A stretch of 64,000 nucleotides of DNA, from assembly GCA_038087015.1 (NCBI GenBank), contig JASBNA010000001.1, positions 1,736,001-1,800,000 on the forward strand, in the 5' to 3' direction. This document shows, in pieces, positions 37,383 to 48,889 of the stretch; the first letter of the stretch is position 1, and each line of letters opens with the position of its first letter. A program made the position numbers and the translations under genes. The DNA is from Cerrena zonata (taxonomy: Eukaryota > Basidiomycota > Agaricomycetes > Polyporales > Cerrenaceae). The notes below the pieces were generated by a model. The model did no database searches. It was not told the origin of the DNA and saw nothing but the letters and a program-made list of their open reading frames with translations.

Positions 37383-38932
37383 ATGGCTCCTCAAACAAGG
37401 TCATCCGTTAATACCAAGAGTCTTAATGACTCTGCTAAAGCGAAAAAGAAACATACTGTTCCGAGCTCCCCTGAACCGTCACAGAGTCGGAATCAGACAG
37501 TGATATGTTAGAGAGCATGGCGGTATGTGTAACCCTCAGACGCGTAACTTCCACCTATAATACTCATACACAGCGGTTGTTTATAGGAGTATATCCCTCG
37601 TCTCTCCAGGAAACTTGCTGAATGAAGGCTGCGCTATCTTCTTTACGGGATAATAATGCCAAATTAACAGAAAGACTGATTAATGAGAGGAAGACAAGAG
37701 ATGTCTCCCCTCGACGTAAACGAGAGAAACGTACTGAGCGCGATATAGCAAATCTACAAGAAGAAATTCGATCCCTTAAGGCTCAAGTCTCTGAGTTGCA
37801 TAAGGTAAGACAATAACTTAAATGAATCTTATTCACGTATGTGACTCGCGAAACTCGCAATAGGTGCAAAAGAAAGACAAGAAGAAGATACTCCAGGTAA
37901 GATTATTTCCCGCTTTAGTCTGTATGTTTTATCATGTCCCCTTGATAGCTGCAAATCAAAGAGGTCAAACGTGATGCTGCTGAACTTCAAGAAGACGAGG
38001 ACCTCACTGAAGCGGGAGACAGTGCTTACCCTATGCGAAAGGTGCGCCATAATTATGTTCGTTTCTGATGCGAAGCCTGAACGTCACTACCAGCTTCTTC
38101 GAAAGTTTAGTGATCTGATGGCCGCAAACTCCCTCGATGGGTCAGAAGAATGTCCTATTTGCATGGAAAAGCTCGAAGTTAATAAAGCAATTAGGTATGT
38201 TTGATTCCTTTTTTACCATCATAACAGCTTGATCAGTTGGTGTAACAGTTTTCCATGTCAGCATATTCTATGCGAAACCTGTTTCCAGGAGTTAGCACGG
38301 GACAAAGAGAACTTAAGCTGTCCTCAATGTCGCCGAGATTTTGATCGTGACGACGTTGAGACGATACAACACACTGCCTCTTCGCAATGGGATGCACTTC
38401 TAAATGTCGCGGCTAGGTTTGCAAAAATAGATCATCGAGGTGCTCAAGATACCAGTGACGAGGAGGCATCGGAGAATTTTCTCGACGATGAACAATCAGA
38501 ACTCACGTTGGTCTAAGCTCAAGTCATTCTTATTTTGATACTAACCCGCCTCTGTTCAAAGCTCCCTTTCTGAAACCAAGTCCGAGGATGCCTCATCTGA
38601 GCCTGAAGAAATGATTACGAATGCACCGTCCACGCCAGATCCTCAACCTATGGTGGCAGGACCTTCTCAGACACCACGAAAAAGACGGATACTTGCTACA
38701 CCAGAGTCCTCCGACAATGAACCTGACAGGTATGTAGCAACTATTGACAACTTATTGAATTGGTCCGAGCTAGTAACCTTTTAGGACTGAAGGCAATGGA
38801 GGTCCGGCTCCGAGTACCCCACGGAGTGCAAACACATCTTCGCTCGCATTTGCGGATTCTCCTAGGATTGAGAAGCAGAGACGATTGGCAGTATTAGCTG
38901 AAGAGCGCGAGAGAAAGCGACAGAGACGTTAA
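37383..38932 (+). CDS. RING-finger protein (C3HC4), probable E3 ubiquitin ligase
   Basis: Eight exons: 37383-37522, 37587-37804, 37864-37896, 37949-38041, 38076-38194, 38249-38506, 38562-38729 and 38785-38932. With two missing bases restored (runs at 37476-37477 and 37621-37622) the sum is 1179 nt, 392 aa. The N-terminal half is a Lys/Glu-rich coiled coil (LQEEIRSLKAQVSELHK). The RING follows at about residues 205-250: EECPICMEKL, FPCQHILCETCFQ and CPQCRRDFD, giving C-x2-C, C-x-H-x2-C-x2-C and C-x2-C. The tail is acidic, then Ser/Pro rich, and ends in a basic helix (EERERKRQRR). Substrate unknown. Confidence 0.85.
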
Positions 38933-39146
38933 TGTCTCAGACTCTCAGTTGACTCTACCCTCTCCTGTACACTCGATACCACGTTATTTTTTTAAAAAAA
39001 TCACCAATGTAGTATCCACCAACAAACAACAAAATGTACCGTACTCAATTAAATATATTTTTACCAATTCCGATATTCTTCTTGGCATTCGAGACGTTCG
39101 CTTGCCGATGAACACTCGAAAACAGTAAAGCCGGCAATCTGGACAA

Positions 39147-39231
39147 GCCCTCGTTGTCTAATGGTTATGACGTCAGACTTCTACCAACGAGGGTGATCTG
39201 GAGGTTGTGGGTTCGAGTCCCACCGGGGGTA
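39147..39231 (+). tRNA. tRNA-Arg (TCT) with 12-nt intron
   Basis: Acceptor GCCCTCG with CGGGGGT, D-arm GTC..GAC, anticodon stem TCAGA/TCTGG, variable AGGTT, T-arm GTGGG TTCGAGT CCCAC, discriminator A. The 19-nt anticodon loop reduces to CTTCTAA when the 12 nt at 39184-39195 are removed after position 37, giving anticodon TCT. A TTTTT run lies 12 nt downstream. The intron contains CAACGAGGG, the exact complement of the 5' acceptor strand (see findings). Confidence 0.92.
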
Positions 39232-39494
39232 TTTGGAAACATCTTTTTGCTCATCACTCTCTTCTTCATCGTCCGAAACGTTCAAATATCACATTGTACT
39301 AGCAAGATATTGTACACTGAGATTCTCAAGCTTGAGGTTATGATCTAGGTGATACTATGAGATTCAAAAGAGCGATTCACTTCCCCCATTGAACTCATAC
39401 AACTCTCCTGAAAAGATATATGAGGATGTAAGGTATTGTGTGCCCTCAATGTCTGTGATAATACAACGGAAATAAAGCAAGCGAGACCTCGAGG

Positions 39495-40707
39495 CTATCG
39501 CCGTCTAGGCGGAGTGTCTCGTTCGTATTCACGCTCTCTACGCCTGTCATCTTCGTACCTCTTACTCGACCGATCGCGTTGTGAATCGCGACGAGGTGAC
39601 CGTGAACGAGACCTTGGTCTCCTCGTAGGTTCTTCTCTTCGAGGAGGTTGTGTCCTACTTGCCGAGCGACGATTCCTTTCATCCGGAGAATACCTTCTGG
39701 CAGGAGGAGAACCAGGACTCCTGGATCTGCCTCTCGGAGAAGGAGAACGTCGACGTCGACTAGGACCCATACGACTATCGAGTTCGTTCAAGAGATCCTC
39801 CACGCCTTTCATCCCATCTGACTTCTCCATTTTCCTACGCTTCTTCTCCTTTTTCTTTTCTTTACGGGCGCGTCGTTCTTCGGGTGTCTCGTCTTTGTGT
39901 TTGTTTTTGCTTTTTGCCTTCTTTGCTTTCTTCTTCGCCTTTTCTGCTTTGTATTGTTCTAATAGATAGTCTCGCATAGGGTCCTCTGGATCGATATCAG
40001 GACCAGATGATTCAGAGGAGTCCGATACAGCACCTCGGTCTACGAAGAATGATATCAATAAACAGACTCTAGTTGTGATGTATTATTTTGAGTTAACGCA
40101 CCAACGACCAACTCGGGTTTAGCATTAAGACTCTGCTCGTCCCGGTCTTGCCATTCACCCTCCTCTGTCTTCACCTTTGGTTGTTTATAGTCTCGAACAT
40201 GATCCACACGCAGAGTGCGATCTAGGACCTTTGCGCCATTCAGGTTGTCTACGGCTAGGATGGTAGAACGTTGGTCTTCATACATCAGGAATGCGAAGCC
40301 TTTGGTTTTGCCAGTATCTTTGTGACGAGGCATGTTCACATCCATTACTTCTCCATACCTGTAAATAAATGAATATTAGAAGGTCGAGTGTGTGAGATGG
40401 GAAAGGGGGAAAGGGGGAGCGTACTGAGAGAACATGGTGATGACATCTCCTTCTGTTAGGTCAAGGTGTAGTCCTCCTATAAATATATAGGCGGAATCTA
40501 CTCTTCATTGAAGTATTCAGCAGTGAGCAGATGTCGTATTCTATAGCTTCGGAAAGACCAACCTTTGTAGTCATCGTGCCATGAAGCAGTCAAGCCCAGG
40601 TCGAGCTCCTTTTCATTTATTTTGTTGATCTCTCGAACGACACTACACAAAATCCATGTCAGTTATCCCAGATACTCGTGAACGTGATATATACATACGT
40701 ACTTCAT
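39495..40707 (-). CDS. IST3: RNA-binding splicing factor IST3/Snu17 (RBMX2)
   Basis: RRM subunit of the RES (pre-mRNA retention and splicing) complex. Exons 40707-40703 (five bases, ATGAA), 40642-40563, 40497-40425, 40358-40102 and 40039-39495; 960 nt, 319 aa. The signature N-terminus VVREINKINEKELDLG is followed by an RRM with RNP2 (AYIFIGGL) and RNP1 (KGFAFLMYED). After the RRM come a Lys-rich segment and an Arg/Ser-rich tail of about 100 residues (RRRRSPSPRGRSRSPG) typical of animal and basidiomycete orthologues. The very short first exon is required by phase and restores MNVVREINK. Confidence 0.93.
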
Positions 40708-40797
40708 CGCGGTTAGAGCCAAAGTGTAATGGGACAGACAGTAAGCGCTCAATAACAATTCGGACAATTGACGATCACTCCTTGTTCTCTTGCCAGT
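40708..40797. promoter_or_regulatory. 90-bp divergent promoter IST3/THOC7
   Basis: Only 90 bp separate the two start codons, so both transcripts must start from one shared nucleosome-free region, or the leaders overlap. No TATA element is seen. Confidence 0.5.
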
Positions 40798-42101
40798 ATG
40801 ACCCCAACCACCATGTCCGCACCTTCAACACAAGAAAGCTCCCAGAAACCCAGCTCGATACCTCTAAGTGTCCAACAAGAAGGTACTGTCCTCCTCCTCT
40901 GCGAATGCATCAATATATATCATACGCATCCCTCGACTCCTAACGAAATGAATTCCATTCCTCATTCTCAGATGTCATCATACACACCCGGATCACCAAT
41001 GACGAAAAGGCCCTTCGTCGGGTGACGAAGAAATTCCACAATTATGCTTCTATGGCGTATAGACCTGTTATTCCCTCGTCTTCAACAACTGCCACCGCCG
41101 CGTCTTCGACGAATCCCTCGGTAGATGATGCGCGTGAAGCGTTCCTTGTGGAGTTGGCTTCGTTTCATTTGTCGTTGAAGAAGAGTTTGATGGTATGTGA
41201 GGCTGAAGCGAGACAGGTGGAGGAGTATCAGAGGGAGAGGGAACGGATAGGTATGTTTCTGGAATTGCATTCGAAATTGGTTTCTTTTGGCTTAATATGA
41301 GGAATAGCGAACGAACATGAGAGGACAAAGGACCAGCTTGAAGAACTCAAAACAAGTCTGGAACAAGCTCAGCTGGATAGGCGGAGAAAGATGGAGTACG
41401 ATGTTATCACTGAAAAGATCAATACCCTCCCTTCGAGGAGTGAACTTGAAAGGTGCGTCTCTATTCCTCAAGCGAACCTTGTATTCTAACTAACAAGCAA
41501 TTACCCCGATCGTAGTTCAATACGCGCATTGGAAAACGACATGGCAGCCATCCGCGCCGAACACGAAACGCAAGACCGAACCCTCATAGCGCAAAAGACG
41601 CGTCTAGACATGCTCGTCTCAGACCTCTCCGAGCTACGCCTCATGGGTAAACCCGAAGTGACCGACCTCTCAGAACCAGAAGCTCCTCCTCCCACCACCC
41701 CCGCACCCGAGATCACGGTTTCTCAAAGCGATGATGTGGAGATGTCTGATGCTCGAGAACGTGCGGAGTCTGGGGAATTGAAGGAGAATGAGGGCACTGA
41801 CTCGGATGAAGAGGATATCCCGTTATCCAAGACGTTGAACCCTACGGCGAGACCGTTCATCCCGCATAGGACATCTGGGACTTCTTTATCGAGTTTACCT
41901 GCTCAGAGTGGGGCGACGACGCCAGTTCTGGGAGAGGGTTCATCGAAAGAGGAGGGAGAGGAGGAGGAAGATGTAGAGATGGGTGAGTTATCGGAGGATG
42001 GACATGGGAAGGGTCAGCCAAAAATGAAGTCGAAAGAGGATTTGGAGGAGGGTGAAGCGAGTGATCTGAGTAGCGAACTCTCAGAACTTCCCGACGATTA
42101 A
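40798..42101 (+). CDS. THO complex subunit 7 homologue
   Basis: Acts in transcription-coupled mRNP assembly and export. Exons 40798-40882, 40972-41250, 41308-41452 and 41516-42101; 1095 nt, 364 aa (359 aa if the second in-frame ATG at 40813 is used). The THOC7 core is ITNDEKALRRVTKKFHNYAS, followed by a long coiled coil (EEYQRERERIANEHERTKDQ) through about residue 210 (LENDMAAIRAEHETQDRTL). The C-terminal third is acidic and Ser rich (SSELSELPDD end) and longer than in animals, a common fungal extension. Confidence 0.88.
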
Positions 42102-43566
42102 GGCCAATTTGGTCCCATGTTCTTTATATTTTTCTTGTACTCTATTTCACTACTCACGTCAACGCCACACCATAATTCATGATGTCTACCTGCCACGGAT
42201 CACGTAAAATGATTGTCGAATTTGAGGACAATTATATGTGCACACAGTGCTACACTTGCTCCACTCGAGTGGTTCTCCCTACATCGAAGCCTTCGATGAC
42301 CTTCGATCTGTGATGATTTTATGGTTGCCAAGTTATGGGAAATGCAAGATACGCGGCGCTTGGGATCCCGTCTCGAAAGTGGTAGGTGTAATGGTTTGTG
42401 TTCATACCATGAATCTTATGTGAACAGGCTCCAAACTATATTGCTTTGGGGTTGATGACGACGATTTTGGACGAGTTTAAATGCCGGATAGTGTCAGTGA
42501 GCGTTGGCACGTGAATTACTTTTACTGAACTTAGGATGACACGCAGAAGGAAGGAAGAGTAGATATATTTGGAGACGATAATCAGGAACTACGTTCTGAG
42601 AGAGAACGTTTCATGTCGGTAGCTAGTGAGGATGGCGCAGAGGTCTTAGTTAGGCCCGAGCACATAGTTACAGAGAACTATAGTGATGTCAGTTCGATAT
42701 GAGTGATCGCAAACAACGTCGACGAGGTCTGTCCAAGCCGCAGACAAGTACTGTATTTCCCGTGTGATTCATTGCGATGGACAGAGATGAGATAGCTTCG
42801 CAGCAGTAGGGAATGGAGAGGATAAATTTATCTGTACGGAAAAGGAGAGCTAAAGCTGTCAAGTAGCCTCAATTCGAAGAATCCTGAGGACACGGCAAGG
42901 GGATATCTCGTATCAGGTTCACATCAGGCTGGGTGACCATCATGTACTGCATTTCGGCAGATGTGGAACGACTGGGATAAGTTTGAGTTTATAGTAGAAC
43001 GGTGCACCATTTAGTGGTCACACGACAGCTATTATCGTGTCGTTGGTAAGCTGGGATACTTCTGTAGGATATAATTGAGGTGGGTATGAGTAGAAGGTAT
43101 CCATGTGAGCAGTAAAAAGCTGACCGGGCGTCCGAGGAGAGAAGGAATGTTGTACGTCTTTGTGTTCCACGAATTCTGGGTGCCGGCATCGCTCGCCGGT
43201 CACATTCGACGAAAAAAAAAGACATTGGGGCAGAGAATGGAACTGGCCAGCCTTTTCGTTAATTAGGAGCTGAAAAGCAAGGAACAGATATGCATCCGAG
43301 GGAGGGGCAAGAAAAAAGCAAGCAAAAGGGGGAGAAGGAAAGGCGTTGAGTGGGCAATCTAGATCATTGAGAGCCGTTGGGTCGGCTCGAGGAAGAAGAG
43401 AGAGGTGCCGTAAGCGCTTTGGGAACGAGCCCATGGCGTCGCGCACGTTCGTCCTCGGTTTCCATTCTCGGACCTATGTCCAGGGCCCGCATTCGATTCG
43501 AGAGGCCTCTCTACACTCCCTCATCCGCTCCTTCACCCACAGGCCACTCTCTCTCCTCCATCCACC
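42102..43566. other. intergenic, 5' flank of VTC1
   Basis: About 1.5 kb without a supported gene. Open frames at 42989-43446 (minus) and 43346-43624 (plus) lack family features; the second overlaps VTC1 exon 1 in another frame. An A9 run lies near 43212. Confidence 0.5.
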
Positions 43567-44199
43567 ATGTCTACTCAGCCCCTCCTCCAAAGAACAGCCG
43601 CAAAACGTATCGCTCTCCCCGTAAAGATCGAGCCCAAAGTCTCTTTCGCCAATGAGCGAACGTTCTCTCATGGTTGCACTTTACCGTGGTGCTTGGTGGC
43701 CTCGCCGTAGGCTTGCTAAATTTTGGTGACAAGGTATTTTTTATTTTCACTCCGTCCGGCCCTTTGCAGTGGCGTGAACGAACACTAACATCCTCTCTGA
43801 CAGGTCGGAAAGATTAGTGCAGCCATGTTCTCGTTCGTTGGTAGGCTATCAATATTAAACTCTCGTTATCATGCTGTGGAGCTAATCATCACGGATTCTT
43901 TAGCTATTGCCGTAATGGTGTATGCACTTTGGACATATCATTGGCGTGCCAACTCCATTCGGACAGGAGGCCGTGGTCCATATGATGATAGATTCGGTCC
44001 TGTACGTTCCTTACCCCTTATAACATCCATTCTCTTGCTAATTAACCATGTCCGATCCAGACCGTACTCTGTCTTGCATTGCTCCGTGAGTGTTTCCTTA
44101 TCCCGACGTCATGTCTCGGCTACTTAATTCAAACTCTCCTCTTTAGTTGCCATTATCGTCAATTTCATTTTGCGCTTTACAGCAGATGACGAACCTTGA
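43567..44199 (+). CDS. VTC1: vacuolar transporter chaperone 1
   Basis: Small membrane subunit of the VTC polyphosphate polymerase complex on the vacuole and ER. Exons 43567-43733, 43804-43840, 43904-44001, 44061-44085 and 44147-44199; with one missing C near 43665 restored the sum is 381 nt, 126 aa, close to the 129 aa of yeast Vtc1. The three-helix DUF202 layout is clear: [19 protein letters not shown], then [16 protein letters not shown] with the conserved [14 protein letters not shown] loop, then [11 protein letters not shown]. The frame break falls inside the most conserved motif of the family (TFLSWL), which argues that it is a sequence error. Confidence 0.93.
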
Positions 44200-44829
44200 T
44201 AGTATCATGATACACTCTTGTCCTTCAGTTGTCACGATACATGTCTATTGGTTGTTTCACTATGTTCATCACCTATTTTTCCATACATTTCCGTCTGTCC
44301 GTGGTCTGACGCCGTCAACCTCACATATACATTCACAACTTCACATTCACGACGGGGAGTGCAAGGCTCCCTCGCACGTCTTGAATACGTCATCTTGCGT
44401 TGCTTCTATTTCCGTTTCTTCCCTTTGGACACCTCAACATTTCAACCATCCACGGACTAACTATTCGCAACATTCTTCCCTGTCGTCACAGTTCGCTTTC
44501 CATCCTCAAGTGTACGGTTCCCCCTTGCTTTGTACATAGAGTGTAATATTCCTATGTTATATCTCCGCATTCTGGCATAATTCTGCTATATTTATGTACC
44601 GTGCAGGTGCCGCAGTTGTCAGACATCGCCCTCAAAAGCATTGCCGATCCTCTCATAATAGGAAGTTCCGAACTGTAGCCGCTTAATTGAGCACTAAGCT
44701 GATAGCCCAGAAGCTCGAAGTCTGTCCTGTCAACGATTTTTGACATCCCGAGTTCTATATCCATTGCCAAATGATCGGAGCAAAAGTTTGGGAACGCAGG
44801 AGGCAAGAAACAATGTATTGCAGAATCAT
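44200..44829. other. convergent intergenic between VTC1 and NDUFA8
   Basis: No supported gene; presumably both 3' UTRs. Confidence 0.5.
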
Positions 44830-45798
44830 CTATTTCTGAACACCAGTGTATATCGGTCGCTTCACCTCGTGAATAGGTGTTTGGCCCTCAGGTGACCCTG
44901 GGATAGTCTTGACGAGGCCCTGAAACGAGAATGCGTTAGCTCACGACTCACGAAAAAAGATAGAGGTGGTGGATGTGGGTATGATCGTTTGGATGATTAT
45001 ACCAATGGTGTTCTTTTGTACCAGAGGGAGGAAGCAATGACAGAGAGTTACTTACGAGTTTCTCGAACATGCATTTGTTCAAGGTTCGTTCAGGCTTGCG
45101 GCATTGGTAGTATTCCTATATGGCATGAATAGATGTAGCGTAACGATGAGAGGATTGCAGAGCGAGAAATAAGGTGGGATATTTTAATGAGACGGGCAAA
45201 CGGGAATAAAAGTGGACTGGACGTACATGGTTGTTGAGTTCCAAGCAACCCCAGTGCTTGTCCCACTCCGCCAAGCAGTTATCCCGCATTTTGCTGATCC
45301 TACATCACGACAGATAGATTCAATACATTAACACACCAGCTATGTTGGATATAACTGCATACAAGTCCTCGGCGCAACGCGTTACACGTCGGCCTTCCTT
45401 CAAACAGTGTCCAGGATCACGGTTCTCGTTCTTGCATAGCATGAAGTCCTCTAGAAAGGAAAAGAGGTTTCAGTATCATAAATTATGACGATCCGGAATT
45501 TGTTTAGTTGGAAGTATATAGATATAGCCCTCAAGCCTTCCAAAGGTAACCTGCCGTTCCTTCCCGAACCACACTTTACATCACCACACCATAGTCTCCA
45601 GCCAACCACCGGAACACCACATCTATGAAGCATACACTAACCATTATAATCTTTGCAATAAGCACCAATAAAGAACGCAGCACTCTTCAACGGTCCACTC
45701 GTTGTTCCCAACTCCTGGACTTTGGGAATATGTGCAGGAAGAGGTGTCGGCTCCTTGTATGGTTTTGACGAAGACTCCGGATCGTGGTAGGTGGTCAT
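44830..45798 (-). CDS. NADH:ubiquinone oxidoreductase subunit NDUFA8 (PGIV / 19 kDa)
   Basis: Accessory subunit of respiratory complex I imported into the intermembrane space by the Mia40 route. Exons 45798-45642, 45450-45363, 45299-45227, 45115-45056 and 44919-44830; 468 nt, 155 aa. The protein has no cleavable presequence but four twin-cysteine segments: FFIGAYCKDYN, DFMLCKNENRDPGHCLKEG, RVTRCAEDLISKMRDNCLAEW with HWGCLELNNH, and YYQCRKPERTLNKCMFEKL. The last is a C-x9-C motif. The end (TPIHEVKRPIY) matches the conserved C-terminus. The 5' part (exons 1-3) lies inside the duplicated segment described below. Confidence 0.93.
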
Positions 45799-46858
45799 CC
45801 TGATTCAAAAATACCGTTCACCTCTTCCCTGACGGCGAAAGAGGACTGGAATAGACCTTGGTAGGGTACAGGATATTGCGAGTTGAATGCCAGAGACCGG
45901 ATTCGTCAGAAGAGAGGACTGGACGCTGGGATTGGTTTGTTTCGGGATCTTCCGTCTTGGTTCGGTTTCTTACGCGTGTTCCATTGGTCAAATTGCTAAT
46001 TGATCGGGTGGACCCACACACGAGCTGCAACTCAGTGGCGTTCCCCTCAATTTCGAGGAGCTCGATTCCTTTCACAATCGCTGGGACCGTCTTGGTAATG
46101 ACGGAAGTGGCTTTGTCCCTCTACTTTGTTCTACAAATGGGTTTAAAGCTCTGGCTCCATCTGTGGCTCACAGACATGGTCCATGCATAATCGTCCCCGA
46201 AAATGAAACGGCCGCAGGAGCCGCAAGAGGCAACTGCATGGTGCCACTTGAGCTGGGTAGATTATCTGACCCGGGTCAATCACTTCGTGAGCGCGGTGAC
46301 CTTCCTATAGCTAGACCTAGCTTTGCCAACTCTCTAGTTTCTCTCCGTCATCAGCGTCCCTCCGCGTTTTTCACTCTCATCGTCCCAACAACGTTTAGAA
46401 GTCCTGTGACGACACATTATTCTTCAATATCGGACTCGAACGCGATTTACCAAAGGACATTATTGTGGCGGTCACATCTCTCTTTCGCATTGTCTCGAAT
46501 GTCACCACGTTGCTATAGAAAGAGGGTCCAAGCAATCGAAACATTCTTCTGTCGTTAATCACGCCAAAGGGTGCAGTGCGATTGACAATTGGATTCCCAT
46601 TTTGCCATTGTCCTTTATTACGACCATTGACATAGCTGTACCCAAGACGTGTACCGAGGTCAATCCACAAACTCCGCGACTGAGCATGTGAGTACGCGTT
46701 CCCTTACCCTTTGACCCTTCCTATATTCTCTATATAAAGCCCCCTCGTCCAGAGGTTATCATCCCAGCAATCCTTGGATTCGTGCCCCCAGCTTATTTCT
46801 CTCGTCCCTCGACCTCTCTACAAAACCCCCCTCTTACCTTCCATCTTCTGTTCAAGTC
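45799..46858. promoter_or_regulatory. divergent intergenic region NDUFA8 / coiled-coil gene A
   Basis: No gene is supported. It contains a TATA element (46731-46737, TATATAA) 121 bp before the ATG, followed by the block AGCCCCCTCGTCCAGAGG, both conserved in the second copy. Confidence 0.55.
46731..46737 (+). promoter_or_regulatory. TATA box of coiled-coil gene A
   Basis: TATATAA followed by AGCCCCCTCG; the same arrangement is found at 49844-49850 before paralogue B. Confidence 0.6.
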
Positions 46859-48040
46859 ATGTTATCCAAGATGAGACGTAACTACAGCTTCGCCTCTACG
46901 ACTTCCGATGTGTCTGCCATTTCATCTGCTCCTTCTTGGCCAGACGTATCTCTTTTCGTCTCTCCTCCACCTCCCAGCCGATCTCCCAGCCCAATTCTCT
47001 CGGTTCAAGGTTCTACCCACAGCGACACTTCCCAAAGTGAGCAAGGCAGCAACGTCACCGCCATGTCTGCTAGGACGCGCACTTCCAACTCCCCTATGCA
47101 ACAACGAAGGGAGGACAATATCAAGGATGAGCTTCGTGTCAACGGAAGGAGAGTCAACCCTCTCTTCACTCCGACTACCTTTCCTGCGCCCTCCGGACCG
47201 CCAGTGATCAGAAGGCACCCCATCCAACATCACGACTCTATCACCTCCGCCCCCTCTGGATCTAGTCCACAGCTTGCGGGCTCTGACTCGTCTTCTGAAC
47301 TCGAGGATAACTCTATTACTCCCCGAGGTAGCGTCAGTGATGTGGCGACCGAAATTGCTTCCCAAGCCAGCTCTGCTTCCATCGGTACCGTCTCCTCCGC
47401 CTACACTGGCTCAGTCAGTGAGCAGGACACTGTCGGCAGGATGGACCCCGTTGAAAGGATCGGTTCCATCTACAGAGCTAATACTAAGGATAGCCTCTCC
47501 GTTGTTCAGAGGATTGTCGCACATGGTGGGGCAGCCGACCGTTTCCGAATTGCGAAGAGGAACACTTCTAGGAAATGGCTTGTCGTCACTGGGGAGCGGT
47601 ACGGTCTCGAATGGCTCACTAGACAGGAAACTCTACTTCGCAGGACCATTGTTGAAGAGGAAGCCAAAATTCGGGAGTTGGAGAGAGAACTGGCCGTGAC
47701 TAAACGTGATTTGAGATATGAAGAAGAGGATCTGGATGCTCAGATAAGAGTCGTACATGATCTCAGGGAAGAACTGGCGGATGCGAAACAGCGAATTGAC
47801 CAAATCAACCGTATTCCTGGCAACGTTACTCCTCAACGCTTTGAGCGGCAGATTAGGGACGAGGTACATGATGAGTGGACCGAGTGGGCAGATAACTTGG
47901 AAGATCGCCTGAAGCGTTCTAGGGCCAGACTTGCTCAAGCTCAGAAGGAACTAGCTGAGCGCGACAAAATGTTCCTGCCGCAATATCGTGCACTCATATC
48001 CTTGGCAGTCATCTTTGTGATTTGGTTCATCTTCTTTTAG
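46859..48040 (+). CDS. coiled-coil protein with C-terminal membrane segment, paralogue A
   Basis: Intronless, 393 aa, unknown function. Residues 1-195 are disordered and Ser/Pro rich (MLSKMRRNYSFAST.., SPPPPSRSPSP). Residues about 205-270 look folded and contain RKWLVVTGERYGLEWL. Residues about 260-370 are a coiled coil (EEEAKIRELERELAVTKRDL, QAQKELAERD). The last 20 residues (RALISLAVIFVIWFIFF) are one hydrophobic helix at the extreme C-terminus, the hallmark of a tail-anchored protein. A tandem paralogue lies 3113 bp downstream. Confidence 0.8.
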   Translation: MLSKMRRNYSFASTTSDVSAISSAPSWPDVSLFVSPPPPSRSPSPILSVQGSTHSDTSQSEQGSNVTAMSARTRTSNSPMQQRREDNIKDELRVNGRRVNPLFTPTTFPAPSGPPVIRRHPIQHHDSITSAPSGSSPQLAGSDSSSELEDNSITPRGSVSDVATEIASQASSASIGTVSSAYTGSVSEQDTVGRMDPVERIGSIYRANTKDSLSVVQRIVAHGGAADRFRIAKRNTSRKWLVVTGERYGLEWLTRQETLLRRTIVEEEAKIRELERELAVTKRDLRYEEEDLDAQIRVVHDLREELADAKQRIDQINRIPGNVTPQRFERQIRDEVHDEWTEWADNLEDRLKRSRARLAQAQKELAERDKMFLPQYRALISLAVIFVIWFIFF

Positions 48041-48209
48041 TTGAATCTTTAGCTTGCTTCACCTTAGTGGTGATAGCCTTCTCCTTCCTTTATCTTCTCG
48101 CCTTGCTTCTCCGTTCGGTTATTTTATCATGCAATGTTTCCATCCATATGTAGATTTATGCATCTCCTTACATTGCTATATATGTTTCCATTCTTGTACG
48201 TTGTATGGT

Positions 48210-48889
48210 CCTATATGGAATGATGGATACAACATAACGATTAGAGTGTTGCAGAACGAGAAATACGATGGAATATATCAAAGAGACGGGCAAACATTGG
48301 CAGGAACCGGACGTACATGCATATATGGTTGTTGAATCCCAAGTATCCCCAGTGCTTGTCCCATTCCGCCAAACGGTTATCCTGCATTTTACTGATCTTA
48401 TATGACAACACTCCGTACCACTAGATATGACGTAATTTGGGGAACGTACATGTCTTCAGCGCAAGGCGTTATACGTCGGTCTTCCTTCAACAATGTCCAG
48501 GATCACGGTTCTTGTTCTTGCATGGCATAAAGTTCTCTGGGAAAGAATATTACTTTAGTATAATATACCGTCTCAACCCGGTATTTGTTTAGTTGGAAGT
48601 GAATAGACATATTTCTTAAACATTCCAACGATAACCTGCCGGCGTTCCTTCCCGAATCACACTTTACATCGTCACACCATAAACCAACCGTATGAATATC
48701 ACCTCAAGAGATCATGCACTCGCTATTATAATGCTTGCAATAAGCACCAATGAAGAACGCAGCACTCTTCAACGGTCCACTCGTTGTTCCCAACTCCTGG
48801 ACTTTGGGCCGGGAATATGCAGGAAGAGGTGTTGGCTCTTTAAGCTTTTAAGGTCTTAACGAAGACTCCGGGTCATGGTAGGTGGTCGT
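48210..48889 (-). pseudogene. truncated, decayed copy of NDUFA8 (exons 1-3 only)
   Basis: Reads along the minus strand with clear similarity to 45798-45116. Exon 4 and 5 are absent because the duplicated block begins at the exon 4 boundary. The start codon has become ACG (48889-48887) and the first-exon region carries small insertions and deletions (for example the GGCCGGGAATATGCAGG area near 48806 compared with GGGAATATGTGCAGG in the intact gene). No functional product is expected. Confidence 0.85.

Larger units (their letters stand above)
45116..48209. repeat. segmental duplication, unit 1
   Basis: About 3.09 kb holding exons 3-1 and promoter of NDUFA8, the shared intergenic region and the intronless gene 46859-48040. 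Its left end is the exon 4 splice boundary of NDUFA8 (..TATTC/CTATATGG) and its right end ATTGTATGGTC-like sequence. Matching landmarks in unit 2 lie about 3.1 kb downstream. Confidence 0.85.

Noticed and set aside
39436..39969. 177-codon plus-strand open frame
   Set aside because: Antisense shadow of the Arg/Ser-rich tail of IST3.
46922..47365. 147-codon minus-strand open frame (and 50035-50715)
   Set aside because: Both are mirrors of the Ser/Pro-rich first half of the duplicated genes and were copied with them; no separate evidence of coding.
48210..48889. Second functional NDUFA8 gene
   Set aside because: Start codon lost, exons 4-5 absent, several indels.
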